A stretch of 64,000 nucleotides of DNA from CAVXXB01 sp963765585 (GTDB lineage Bacteria > Calditrichota > Calditrichia > JAJRVZ01). The stretch covers positions 248,001-312,000 of the forward strand of contig CAVXXB010000015.1 in the NCBI GenBank assembly GCA_963765585.1, given 5' to 3'. The notes beneath the pieces are model-generated. The model did not search any database. It saw only the letters and a list, made by a program, of their open reading frames with translations, and was not told the origin of the DNA. This document shows, one piece after another, positions 54,400-62,762 of this stretch. Within the stretch, counting starts at the first letter, position 1; the number at the start of each line of letters is the position of its first letter. The position numbers and the translations under genes are program-made.

Positions 54400-54540
54400 T
54401 GGTGTGTCAGGAGGTTAGCGATTTGGTCCTTGAGTCCGCCGCAGAGTTTCTTCCGACCGCCAGATAAAAGTCGGTTAATAACTTGGCACTAAGATGCCGT
54501 ATTTTTACAAGACTGATGTTTTCTGGTTTTATATTTCATT
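54400..54540 (+). ncRNA. Candidate bridge-RNA region of the IS110 element
   Basis: Three consecutive hairpins upstream of the transposase: AGGA/TCCT (54409-54430), CCGAC/GTCGG (54453-54474) and GGCA/TGCC (54485-54498). IS110-group elements encode a structured bridge RNA in the 5' non-coding end, which directs target and donor pairing. Position and structure fit; loop complementarity to ends was not tested. Confidence 0.45.
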
Positions 54541-54566
54541 ATTTACAAGTAAAGGAAACTTATTTT

Positions 54567-55939
54567 ATGACAAATTATTATTTAGGATGCGATGTGAGTA
54601 AAGGTTATGCCGATTTTCTCATCCTTGACAGTTCAAAAAAGACGTTGAACCTGTCTTCCAGTTGGATGATACTTTTGAAGGGCATAATCAACTATATCGT
54701 TTCCTCGAAGACTTTTTTAAACATTATCCGGATGCCACTTTATTTTCAGCCGTCGAAAGTACCGGCGGGTTAGAAAATAACTGGCTGGCCATGTTTAAAC
54801 GTTTATCTGATATCATGAATATCAAATCAAGCAGGATCAACCCCGTCGGGCCCAATGCGTTGCACAGGGCTTCATTAGAGCGTAACAGTGATGATGCCAT
54901 CAGTGCCAAATTAATCGCCGAATACCTAATTACCTTCCCAGAGAAGGTGGATTACCAAAGTGATGATCCCTATTCATCTTTAAGGAAACAATGGAATCTG
55001 ATCGAGATATATCAAAAGCAAAAGATACAACTGCTCAATCAATTAAGTATCATTTTGTATACTTCGATGCCGTTCCTGGTTAAATACTGCAAAAATGGTG
55101 TGCCAACCTGGCTTTTACTTTTGTTAAGTAAATACTCATCAGCATCAAAACTAATCAGGACAAAAGAAAGCACTCTGGCCAAAATCCCTTATATATCCTA
55201 TAAACGCGCTCAGGAGATTGTCACAGATGCCAGAGAGAACATTGGTGCGGATGATGATGAGGCAATCAGTTTTATCATCCGGTCCACAGTAGAACAGATT
55301 TTGCAACTCAAGGGCAAGATCGAAACTCATAAACAGTTTATGATTAAACGTTGTGTCCTGCCGGAAGTAGATTTATTGCAATCTTTTACCGGAATCGGGA
55401 TCTATTCTGCGATTGGTCTTGTGCTGAATGTCGTATCAGTTGACCGGTTCCCATCGGCAAAACATCTGGCATCTTATTTTGGCGTTCACCCTGTTTATAA
55501 GACCAGCGGCGATGGATCCGGCAGATTTCGCATGAGTAAGAAGGGTCGCTCTGCTCCCAGAAAAATCCTTTATATGGTTGCACGAACGAGCATCGTCCAT
55601 AATCCACTGATAAAAGAAGTGTATGCAAACCATCTGAAAAGAGGAAATAGTAAATCTTTTGCTTTGGGTGTGTGCATGCATAAAATTCTGCGTATCGTTT
55701 ATGGCATGCTCAAACATCAGAAAGAGTTCGATCCGGAGATTGATCTGAGAAACAGAAATAGAATAAGAAATATCCCAGCAAATGCCGAACGCGCCGATAA
55801 AAAACGCCGTTTCCAGAAAAATGCAAAAGATGCACCGATTTCAAGAAGACAGACTTTGAAAAGAAGGAAGAGAGAACAGTCCCAAAACCTTCTTGAGGTT
55901 ACATGCGGGATCAAAGTTCCCTCTTCCGTCGCAGAGTGA
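54567..55939 (+). CDS. IS110-family transposase, read through a -1 frameshift
   Basis: The ATG at 54567 opens YYLGCDVSKGYADFLILDSSKK, the DEDD RuvC-like start (first Asp). The frame is then lost. At TCA-AAA-AAG (~54627-54635) a -1 shift on the heptamer A-AAA-AAG continues as DVEPVFQLDD..., VESTGGLENN (Glu) and NSDDAISAKLIAEY (Asp), then the C-terminal Transposase_20 domain with LQSFTGIGIYSA, YFGVHPVYKTSGDG and the catalytic-Ser-type region. The joined product has 457 aa, a normal IS110 length. The shift may be programmed (identical to the dnaX heptamer), a real mutation in an A6 run, or an assembly slip. Confidence 0.88.
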
Positions 55940-56107
55940 ACATAAAATAATACGGCAAATTAGAAATGTCAAAGAACAAGTAAAGAATATTTAGACTGAC
56001 ATACATTTGTGTCAGTTTTATATTGACTTAATACTTAATAACTCTGCGGTTTATAATAAAACTTTGCCTCTGCAAATAAATGCCGCAAAAATTGGAAGAT
56101 CAAATTC

Positions 56108-56650
56108 ATGAGAATAAACAAAGATGAATCCGTTCTTGTGGTTATAGATATACAGGAACGATTATTCCCCCATATATATGAGCATGATATTCTTGAGAAA
56201 AATTGTCAGATCTTGATATCTGGTATGAAAAGTCTTGGTATCCCCATCATAGTTACCGAACAGTATAGTAAGGGATTAGGAGGAACAATTACATCTATCC
56301 GGGAAGCCATCGGTAACATTGAATCAATTGAGAAAAGCAGTTTCAGTTGTTGTGGCGAACCAGAGTTTATCACTGCGATTGAGAGTTCAGGTAAAAAGAG
56401 TGTGATAATTTGTGGCGTCGAGGCACATGTCTGTGTGCTACAAACCGCATTGGATTTATCGGATCGCGGCTATCAACCCATTTTAATAGAAGATTGTGTG
56501 GCATCGAGAAAATTAAATGACAAGCATATTGCTGTAGACCGTATGCGTGAGAGCGGTGTAATTATTTCCACCTATGAATCGATACTTTTTGAATTGTGTG
56601 AAGTAGCGGGGACGGAGCAGTTTAAGGCGATATCAAGATTGGTTAAATAA
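56108..56650 (+). CDS. Isochorismatase-family cysteine hydrolase
   Basis: 180 aa. Catalytic triad visible: Asp in VVIDIQERLF (residue ~15), Lys in IEKSSFSC, and Cys in CGVEAHVCVLQTA. This is the YcaC/nicotinamidase-like group that hydrolyses amides or imides. No metal-binding Asp-x-His motif of nicotinamidase is obvious, so the substrate is open. Transcribed alone, downstream of the IS. Confidence 0.88.
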   Translation: MRINKDESVLVVIDIQERLFPHIYEHDILEKNCQILISGMKSLGIPIIVTEQYSKGLGGTITSIREAIGNIESIEKSSFSCCGEPEFITAIESSGKKSVIICGVEAHVCVLQTALDLSDRGYQPILIEDCVASRKLNDKHIAVDRMRESGVIISTYESILFELCEVAGTEQFKAISRLVK

Positions 56651-56710
56651 ACACTCTTACCCGGAAATTAGTGAAACGGTTTCAGGGCCGGTGTACTAAA
56701 GATTAATCCT

Positions 56711-56853
56711 CCGGAGATCACTGCGTTTATCTCGGATAGATTCCTCCGGAAATAGAACGGTCCGGTTAAGATTAACTCGGGACCCGTTATTCCGTGTACC
56801 CTATGCTCGGGTGGTGTCAAGTAATCCCCGGAGATCACTACGTTATCTCCGAA
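56711..56853. repeat. Two copies of a CCGGAGATCACT hairpin
   Basis: TCCGGAGAT...ATCTCGGA at ~56712-56736 and CCCGGAGAT...ATCTCCGA at ~56826-56853 share CCGGAGATCACT and CGTT and can each fold. Between them lies GTACCC/GGGT-rich DNA. Copies point the same way, ~115 bp apart. They fill the gap between the isochorismatase gene and the Hsp20 terminator. Confidence 0.65.
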
Positions 56854-56857
56854 AGAC

Positions 56858-56892
56858 AAAAAAAAGGGACTATCTTATCAGATAGCCCCTTC
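56858..56892 (-). terminator. Rho-independent terminator of hsp20
   Basis: On the minus strand CCC-CTATC stem partners (56888-56881 with 56874-56866, one bulge) are followed by T8 at 56865-56858. Confidence 0.85.
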
Positions 56893-56913
56893 TCGCTTTG
56901 TTTATGGACAGAA

Positions 56914-57348
56914 TTATTTTACTTTTACTTCGATTTCTTTTGGTTTGGCAATTTCTGCCTTGGGCATTTCAACTGTCAACACACCATCTTTGAAACTGGC
57001 ATCAATTTTATCTTCGATTACATCAGTATGAATCCGGAAAGATCTCTCAAACTTTCCAAAACGTCTTTCATAATACTGATAGTTCTTACCATTTTCTTCT
57101 TTCTGGTCTTTCTTCTCACCACTTATAGTCAGAACATCATCCTGGAAAGAAATTTTGATATCTTTCTTTTCCATGCCAGGCAATTCCACGGAAACGCGAT
57201 AGGCGTTTTCATTTTCCTCAATATCCACTGCCGGGTAGTAAGATTCCCGACTTCTGTTCAGGAAACGATCTTCATTAAAAAATGTCTTAAAAACATCATC
57301 ATTCAAATTCCATAAACCTCTGCTTGGGTGCCATTTTACTAAAGTCAT
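56914..57348 (-). CDS. Hsp20/alpha-crystallin small heat-shock protein
   Basis: 144 aa, usual size. The alpha-crystallin domain runs ~40-135 (YYPAVDIEENENAYRV, ELPGMEKKDIKI, SGEKKDQKEE, ERSFRIHTDVIEDKI, KDGVLTVEMPK) and the tail has a KPKEIEV, an I-x-I/V-like motif. It holds unfolded proteins without ATP and assembles into oligomers. AAGGAG ribosome site; own terminator; a palindrome cluster ~160-200 bp upstream (57506-57552) may be regulatory. CIRCE was not found. Confidence 0.95.
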   Translation of the reverse strand: MTLVKWHPSRGLWNLNDDVFKTFFNEDRFLNRSRESYYPAVDIEENENAYRVSVELPGMEKKDIKISFQDDVLTISGEKKDQKEENGKNYQYYERRFGKFERSFRIHTDVIEDKIDASFKDGVLTVEMPKAEIAKPKEIEVKVK

Positions 57349-57505
57349 TTTACATCTCCTTCTATTTTATTTGTTTGTTGTTTTTTTAACTCAACTTCGC
57401 TTTTATATAATACAAACTCCGTGCCAAAACTATCCATACCCGTTAACTCATTGTTTTTATAACAATTACATGGCCCATTCCTTACAAATCGATATTTGGC
57501 CATAC

Positions 57506-57552
57506 TGTCACACATGTGAGTCATAATGACATGCATGACAATATGTATGTCA
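57506..57552. promoter_or_regulatory. Operator-like cluster of TGTCA/TGACA palindromes upstream of hsp20
   Basis: An imperfect 18-bp palindrome around CACATGTG (57506-57523), a perfect GTCAT-A-ATGAC (57520-57530), then further ATGACA words to 57552. The density suggests a regulator binding region; the regulator is not known. Confidence 0.35.
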
Positions 57553-57660
57553 CAATTTCATATTTTTGATTGTTTTCCATGACAGTGTTAAATTAGGGTT
57601 TGTAAGAAAACCGGCAGGATACCGAAACGAGTCTGTCAGTACAGGCTTTTGCAAAACCAG

Positions 57661-57945
57661 TAAATTTTGAGCTGAAGCTCTTATATTTGCTGAGATTCAG
57701 AGATCCCTGCGTTAAAGCGCAGGGCAAATGACTTTTTGCGCCTTCATATATAACAAATAACTAGCCCCGGCTTTTAAGACGGGGGATAAAATATATCCCT
57801 ATCATTAGTGAGTGCTTTAGCACCTAAATTAATGAATCTGCAACGGCCTGAGTGAGTGAATCCCCGCCGTCCGGAGGGTGATTCGGGATGGCGGTAAAAG
57901 AGAGTGCTGGCATTACGAAGTCATGCTGAACTGATTCAGCATCTA
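57661..57945. repeat. Hairpin-rich intergenic block
   Basis: At least five stem-loops in 285 bp: GAGCT/AGCTC (57669-57680), CCCTGCG/CGCAGGG (57705-57724), CCCCG/CGGGG (57765-57784), GTGCT/AGCAC (57812-57823) and ATGCTGAA/TTCAGCAT (57923-57942). A CCGCC/GGCGG pair at 57864-57894 surrounds a CCGGAGG core. No gene found. Looks like several intergenic repeat types accumulated in the 616-bp gap 57349-57964. Confidence 0.65.
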
Positions 57946-57964
57946 ATAACAGATAATAGAAAAA

Positions 57965-59254
57965 GTGACGTATAAAAAAATATTAATATTCTGGATGCCA
58001 CTGGCTGCGACCTGGCTGATGATGTCAGTGGAGGGGCCATTTCTCGCCGCAGTCATTGCCCGGCTGGCAGAACCAAAATTTAATCTTGCAGCATATGGGG
58101 TTGCCTTTTCTTTTGCACTCATCATCGAAGCACCGATTATCATGATAATGAGTGCATCAACCGCACTGGTCGAGAATCGCGAATCATTCCTGAAACTGCG
58201 TAATTATACCTATTTCCTGAATGCAGCTATCACATTCCTGATGCTCATTTTATTGATTCCGGATATATTTCAATTTATTTCTGTTGATTTGATTGAATTA
58301 CCGCAACGGGTTGCTGATTTAACATACTGGGCAACCATCGTGCTGCTTCCGTGGCCAGGGACCATAGGTTATCGCCGGTTTTACCAGGGGATTCTCATCC
58401 GGAACAATAAGACCAGGTTGGTAGCATACGGTACTATTATAAGGTTGGCATCAATGGCTGGTACGGCCATTATTTTGTATTCAATTGAAACGGTTCCCGG
58501 AGTTGTTGTGGGGGCTGCGGCACTCTCCGCCGGTGTCACAATTGAAGCCATTGCCAGCCGGTTGATGAGTATTAAGGTAGTAAAAAACATTATCCAAAAA
58601 GACGATGAGACCAAACCCCTATCATACACTGCAATTACAAAATTTTATTACCCCCTGGCTATGACCTCTATTTTAGCGCTGGGCGTACATCCTCTGGTTA
58701 CTTTTTTTGTCGGACAAAGCCGCTTTGCCATTGAATCTCTTGCAGTATTACCGGTGGTGACTTCATTGGTGTTTATATTTCGTGCGATTGGTTTGTCCTA
58801 TCAGGAAGTGGCTATTTCATTAGTAGGTAAAAATCTCGAGGGATATAAAAAAATACGAAATTTTGCCTATTTTCTTGCAGTAATGGTTGTTGTGGTTTTG
58901 TCAGTTATCGCTTTCTCACCGCTATCTGTTATCTGGTTACATTCTATTTCCGGTCTTTCATTAGATCTTACGGAATTTGCCCGACTGCCACTACAGATCA
59001 TGTGTCTCATGCCGGGTTTATCAGTACTCCTGTCGCTGCAAAGATCAATACTCGTGGCCACACGCAAGACATCACCCATTACCTGGGCAACCGCATCGGA
59101 AGTGACCGGAATTATTCTTGTGATGTTTATCGGCATCACCTACCTGGACCTGATTGGTGCCGTTGCGGCCACTTCAGCTCTTATCATCGGCAGACTGGCG
59201 GCAAATTTATATGTGGTACCGGCCTATGTGAGGGCGATAAGCGATAGGCAATGA
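57965..59254 (+). CDS. MOP-superfamily-like multi-span membrane protein
   Basis: 429 aa, ~12 membrane helices with the paired-bundle layout of the MATE/MOP exporter superfamily. The segment FWMPLAATWLMMSVEGPFLA and YGVAFSFALIIEAPIIM resembles the ANKH-like branch. GTG start without a clear ribosome site. Substrate unknown. The last codons (RAISDRQ) lie inside a 7-bp tandem repeat that continues past the stop (59234-59268). Confidence 0.65.
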   Translation: MTYKKILIFWMPLAATWLMMSVEGPFLAAVIARLAEPKFNLAAYGVAFSFALIIEAPIIMIMSASTALVENRESFLKLRNYTYFLNAAITFLMLILLIPDIFQFISVDLIELPQRVADLTYWATIVLLPWPGTIGYRRFYQGILIRNNKTRLVAYGTIIRLASMAGTAIILYSIETVPGVVVGAAALSAGVTIEAIASRLMSIKVVKNIIQKDDETKPLSYTAITKFYYPLAMTSILALGVHPLVTFFVGQSRFAIESLAVLPVVTSLVFIFRAIGLSYQEVAISLVGKNLEGYKKIRNFAYFLAVMVVVVLSVIAFSPLSVIWLHSISGLSLDLTEFARLPLQIMCLMPGLSVLLSLQRSILVATRKTSPITWATASEVTGIILVMFIGITYLDLIGAVAATSALIIGRLAANLYVVPAYVRAISDRQ

Positions 59255-59314
59255 GCGATTGGCAAGAATCAGGATGCAAGATTCAGGATACAGGATACAG
59301 GATTCTCGATGCTG
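59234..59314. repeat. 7-bp tandem repeats (GCGATAG then GATACAG), running into a gene end
   Basis: GCGATAA, GCGATAG, GCAATGA, GCGATTG, GCAAGAA (59234-59268), overlapping the last seven codons of the membrane-protein gene. Then GATGCAA, GATTCAG, GATACAG twice, GATTCTC, GATGCTG (59273-59314). Confidence 0.82.
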
Positions 59315-59335
59315 GTTTTGGGATAATTCATTTCA

Positions 59336-59398
59336 CGCAGAGACGCAGGAAAATTAATTAGGAATTAGAGATTAGAGATTAGAGATTAGAGATTTAAA
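59336..59398. repeat. 7-bp tandem repeat (ATTAGAG x4)
   Basis: CGCAGAG, ACGCAGG, AAAATTA, ATTAGGA, then four exact ATTAGAG (59364-59391) and ATTTAAA. Clearest exact array in the window. Confidence 0.9.
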
Positions 59399-59450
59399 AT
59401 AGATAATTTGTATTTGTCTATTGCCAATTGCTAATTCCTTATGTGCTTAC

Positions 59451-59608
59451 CTACTGAAGAAGAATCATCTTCTTCACTTCCCTATAGTCACCTGCTGACA
59501 ACTGATAGTAATAAACGCCACTAGCCAAATCATTTGCGTTAAATGTGTAACTATGATTTCCCGGATTCATTGTCTGAGAAACCAGAGTGGCCACCTTCTG
59601 CCCAGCAG
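59451..59608 (-). CDS. Subtilase C-terminal sorting domain, out-of-frame fragment
   Basis: Encodes GQKVATLVSQTMNPG, ANDLASGVYYYQL and EVKKMILLQ, the usual second half of the NYPNPF sorting domain, ending at TAG 59453. It belongs to the subtilase: the main frame leaves at LSMYNLLG (~59609) and one missing base (G-rich CTGGGCAG) would join them. Not an independent gene. Confidence 0.8.
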
Positions 59609-62284
59609 ATTGTACATTGACAATTCTACCTGACTGCCAACTGCCAATCGCCAACTGATAACTGTTTCCGGATTGAATGGATTAGGATAATTCTGGTTTA
59701 ACCGATATGAGTAAGGGCTGTTAACATCCTGCTCCTCTTTCTCGATGGCCAGAGGTTCCAGACTCTGCCAGAAGGCCTTTGCCGAGTCTGCATGTACTTT
59801 TAATGCCGCCAGATCATCGGCGGCCAGCATGGCAAAAGTGATGACATGTGCGCTGTGGGGATCAATCAGCACCGGACCAGCGGAAATGGTCATTGATATA
59901 TCTTCAGGGCCAGCCGATGTAATTTCAGTACCACCGCTGATCGCCTCAAATTTTTCCTCATCAGTAAAGCCGTCGTATATTCCCCAGGAAGGATTGCCAA
60001 GCGCCGATTCGTCATTAAAGATTGCTCTGAAATTTACAGTTTGATCAGATAACAATGAGACTCCGGCATAAGTCGAAGGGCCACTACCGGTGTCATATAC
60101 ATAGCCAAGTCCGCGTGCTGGATCATATTCCACTTTGTTGGTTATATAATTTTCACCATCCAGGTCCCAATCAAAGAATAAACCAAAATAAAAATCCTTC
60201 AATGGTACATCGCTGGTATTTACTATGCGGTACTTAAAAACAATAAAATCATCTTTATCCGGATCATCTGATGAATACGTGGTTTGCTGGATCTGAACAG
60301 GAAGTGGTGCCGAAGCATAAATATCGGCAAAAATTCCCTTGCTTTCCTGTGCCGAAACGGAACCCGGTGTTTCTACTTCAAGGTTCCCATCCTGCACGAC
60401 TTCAAAATCCTGGTCACTATCCGGGTCCACCCCTCTGGCGGCATTTGAGACCTGGCCCGATGATATCCCCGCGATAATGGCCCCCTCATACAGCAAATTC
60501 GGACCGTCGTTGTATGAAAATCCAATCCCGGTATCCGATAAATTAATGTCCGCGTATCCGATCCGGCCAATATTCGTTACCGTTACCTTTACATTATTAA
60601 CATCAATATTGGCGAAAGTTGGCAAGACTACCAATGTAAAATAATCCGCGTCCTGATACCCGGTTGCTGAAATATTGAGTTTAAGCTTAATGACATGACC
60701 AGTGGGCGAATCCGGATGTACCTGGAATTTGAGCTGGGTAGGCAGGGCCGCTTTCTCCAGCGTTCCCAGTTGTGTCAATTGACTGTTTCCGGCAAGGATC
60801 TCTATAAATTGATCCTCTTCCGTTAACTCAAATGAGATATTGTCAGCCGGTTTCAGGAAATTCATAACCTGTAAATCAACCGTCACGATGTCACCAGGTT
60901 CAATAATTCCATCACCGGCATCATCCATATACTCAATTTCTGAAATCCGGATTGAGGGTAATTGTTCTGACAACGCTGTGAGGGCATTCACACGTCCGGC
61001 ACCCAATTCATCAACATATCCCGGATTTTCAGCATCAATATTATCCGCCGTAACCCGAACCTGTTCAGCTGCCTGAACACCGCTCCAGTTCTCATTCTTT
61101 GTTTTTACCAGGGCTATGACACCGGCTGCCACAGGGCATGCCATAGAAGTACCGCTGTTATTGCCATACCTTCCGCTGGTCAAAGTGCTTAACACCGACA
61201 CTCCCGGAGCAGACACGTCCACTTTAGTACCAAAATTTGAGAAAGACGCCTTTATATCATTCACATCAACGGCAGCGACGGAAAATGCATTGGTGTACTG
61301 GGCCGGAAAATAATTACTATCACTATTATTATTTCCGGCAGCGACAACAACCACCGCACCCAGGGCCGTAGCCTCTGCGATAACACCCTGTTCATACTGA
61401 GACGGACTTCCGGGTCTGCCCCAACTGCAACTTATAACATCCGCACCATTACGCGCTGCATAGAGAATACCGCTGTAACCATGGGCAATGCTATTATCTG
61501 TCTCCCTACTGCCCACATTTATGGCCATGATCTTGGCATTGAATGCGGTTCCGGCAATCCCGATAGAATTGTCGGTTACCGCCGAGGCAATTCCGGCAGT
61601 ATGGGTACCATGATTGGCATTTATCGGCGTCGAGGGTAAACCGGTTGGATCGCCATTATTATTGGCAAAATTCCAGCCATATACATCATCGGTATATCCG
61701 TTGTCATCATTGTCGATATTATCATTTGGTATTTCACCCGGATTTATCCAGATATTGGCATTCAGATCGGGGTGATTAATTTCGGTACCGCCGTCCACGA
61801 TGGCAATCACTGCGTCTCCCTGCTCGCCTTTTGTAACCGCCCATGCGTCTACTGCCTTGATATTTTGTAATGCATATTGTTGTGCAAGGAGTGAATCATT
61901 TGGTGCTTCTGATAAAAAATGTAAATATTGGGGCTCTGCATAGATTACCTGAGAAGTTAGTCTCGTCAAGTCAGCTGCGACAACCTGGGGTGAAGCCGGG
62001 GAGTTATATTTAACGAAATATACATCTTCCAGAGTGCTTGTGCTGCTTCGTTTTTTCAAACCGAGTTTCTCGCCAAGAACCGGATCGAATTTTTGCATAC
62101 CATATTTTTCCATCAGATTATTTATTGCTGATGTGGATGATGATTTTGCCAGGGATGGAAGCTCACGGAATTTTACAATAACGACACCAGGGACAACTGG
62201 TTCATTGGTATTTCTATTTCCGGTAGCGTAAGAATTTGAGATGATTAAACTCAACAGGATAAATCGCAGCATTGCTGATTTCAT
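59567..62284 (-). CDS. Secreted subtilisin-like (S8) serine protease
   Basis: Start at ATG 62284 (AAAGGA site and a signal peptide ending SNSYA) rather than an upstream start at 62326. Propeptide (VVPGVVIVKFRE...), catalytic Asp in AIVDGGTEINHPDL, His in NANHGTHTAGI, Asn in VVVAAGNNN, Ser in NSGTSMACPVAAG. After ~450 residues come beta-sandwich domains and then NQNYPNPFNPETVISW, the FCB sorting domain, broken after ~26 residues by a frameshift; the remainder is at 59451-59608. It degrades proteins outside the cell. Part of the sorting domain (59631-59665) is itself written in 7-nt repeat units. Confidence 0.93.
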   Translation of the reverse strand: MKSAMLRFILLSLIISNSYATGNRNTNEPVVPGVVIVKFRELPSLAKSSSTSAINNLMEKYGMQKFDPVLGEKLGLKKRSSTSTLEDVYFVKYNSPASPQVVAADLTRLTSQVIYAEPQYLHFLSEAPNDSLLAQQYALQNIKAVDAWAVTKGEQGDAVIAIVDGGTEINHPDLNANIWINPGEIPNDNIDNDDNGYTDDVYGWNFANNNGDPTGLPSTPINANHGTHTAGIASAVTDNSIGIAGTAFNAKIMAINVGSRETDNSIAHGYSGILYAARNGADVISCSWGRPGSPSQYEQGVIAEATALGAVVVVAAGNNNSDSNYFPAQYTNAFSVAAVDVNDIKASFSNFGTKVDVSAPGVSVLSTLTSGRYGNNSGTSMACPVAAGVIALVKTKNENWSGVQAAEQVRVTADNIDAENPGYVDELGAGRVNALTALSEQLPSIRISEIEYMDDAGDGIIEPGDIVTVDLQVMNFLKPADNISFELTEEDQFIEILAGNSQLTQLGTLEKAALPTQLKFQVHPDSPTGHVIKLKLNISATGYQDADYFTLVVLPTFANIDVNNVKVTVTNIGRIGYADINLSDTGIGFSYNDGPNLLYEGAIIAGISSGQVSNAARGVDPDSDQDFEVVQDGNLEVETPGSVSAQESKGIFADIYASAPLPVQIQQTTYSSDDPDKDDFIVFKYRIVNTSDVPLKDFYFGLFFDWDLDGENYITNKVEYDPARGLGYVYDTGSGPSTYAGVSLLSDQTVNFRAIFNDESALGNPSWGIYDGFTDEEKFEAISGGTEITSAGPEDISMTISAGPVLIDPHSAHVITFAMLAADDLAALKVHADSAKAFWQSLEPLAIEKEEQDVNSPYSYRLNQNYPNPFNPETVISWRLAVGSQVELSMYNLLGRRWPLWFLRQ

Positions 62285-62299
62285 ATATTTTCCTTTAAT

Positions 62300-62455
62300 A
62301 CTATTAAAAACTACCACAGAGAACACGGAGAAACAGTTAGGAGTTGGAAATAGACTATACAGTTGGCTATTGGCCGTTGGCAGTAGGCAGTAGGCAACTA
62401 CAAATTACTAATTTCAATTCTCTAGTCATTTTACTCTGTGCGCTCTGTTGTTAAT
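62300..62455. repeat. Repeat element: CACAGAG arms with 7-bp array (TTGGCAG)
   Basis: Left arm CCACAGAGAACACGG (62313-62327), an array TTGGCTA, TTGGCCG, TTGGCAG, TAGGCAG, TAGGCAA, CTACAAA, TTACTAA (62363-62411), right arm CTCTGTGCGCTCTGTTG (62434-62450). Same plan as 42856-43040. Confidence 0.7.
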
Positions 62456-62702
62456 AATTATCTTGCATTTCTATCAGTAATATTACTTATTATATGTAAT
62501 GCATAAAATTTCTTTTTATTTCAATAAATTAACCAAAATTCATCTTAACAATATGTGATTGATGTTACAAATGCTATTCTTTCACTACAAATTATTGTGT
62601 GACTTTAATTTGCTCAGATGAATGCGAATGAGTATTTTTACTATGATTCAGATTGGAACATGTGCAACATATACTCAAACTATTAAATCAACTATCCTTT
62701 TA

Positions 62703-62727
62703 CGTTCTCAAATTTAATTTGGGAACG
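62703..62727. repeat. REP-like palindrome, copy 3
   Basis: CGTTCTCAAATT, T, AATTTGGGAACG, with one T-G pair. Related to copies at 2893 and 49249. Otherwise the 478-bp gap 62285-62762 holds only the repeat element at 62300-62455. Confidence 0.75.
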
Positions 62728-62762
62728 AGTAATAACGACTGGCATACTGACAGGATTAAAGC

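Larger units (their letters stand above)
54390..55990 (+). mobile_element. IS110-family insertion sequence (ends approximate)
   Basis: One transposase gene preceded by ~170 nt of structured non-coding DNA. IS110 elements lack terminal inverted repeats and target-site duplications, so the ends cannot be set here. The given limits are a guess from the 5' structured region and the end of the gene. It sits between acs and the isochorismatase gene, with repeat fragments on both sides. Confidence 0.7.

Noticed and set aside
57345..57536. Minus-strand 63-aa frame just upstream of hsp20
   Set aside because: No ribosome site, no recognisable pattern, and it covers the hsp20 ribosome site and leader; better read as untranslated DNA.
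57805..57827. CIRCE heat-shock operator
   Set aside because: GAGTGCT and AGCAC are separated by only two bases and lie 460 bp from hsp20 on the far side; CIRCE needs a 9-bp spacer.
59336..59398. CRISPR-like array
   Set aside because: Units are 7 bp with no spacers and there are no cas genes in the window.
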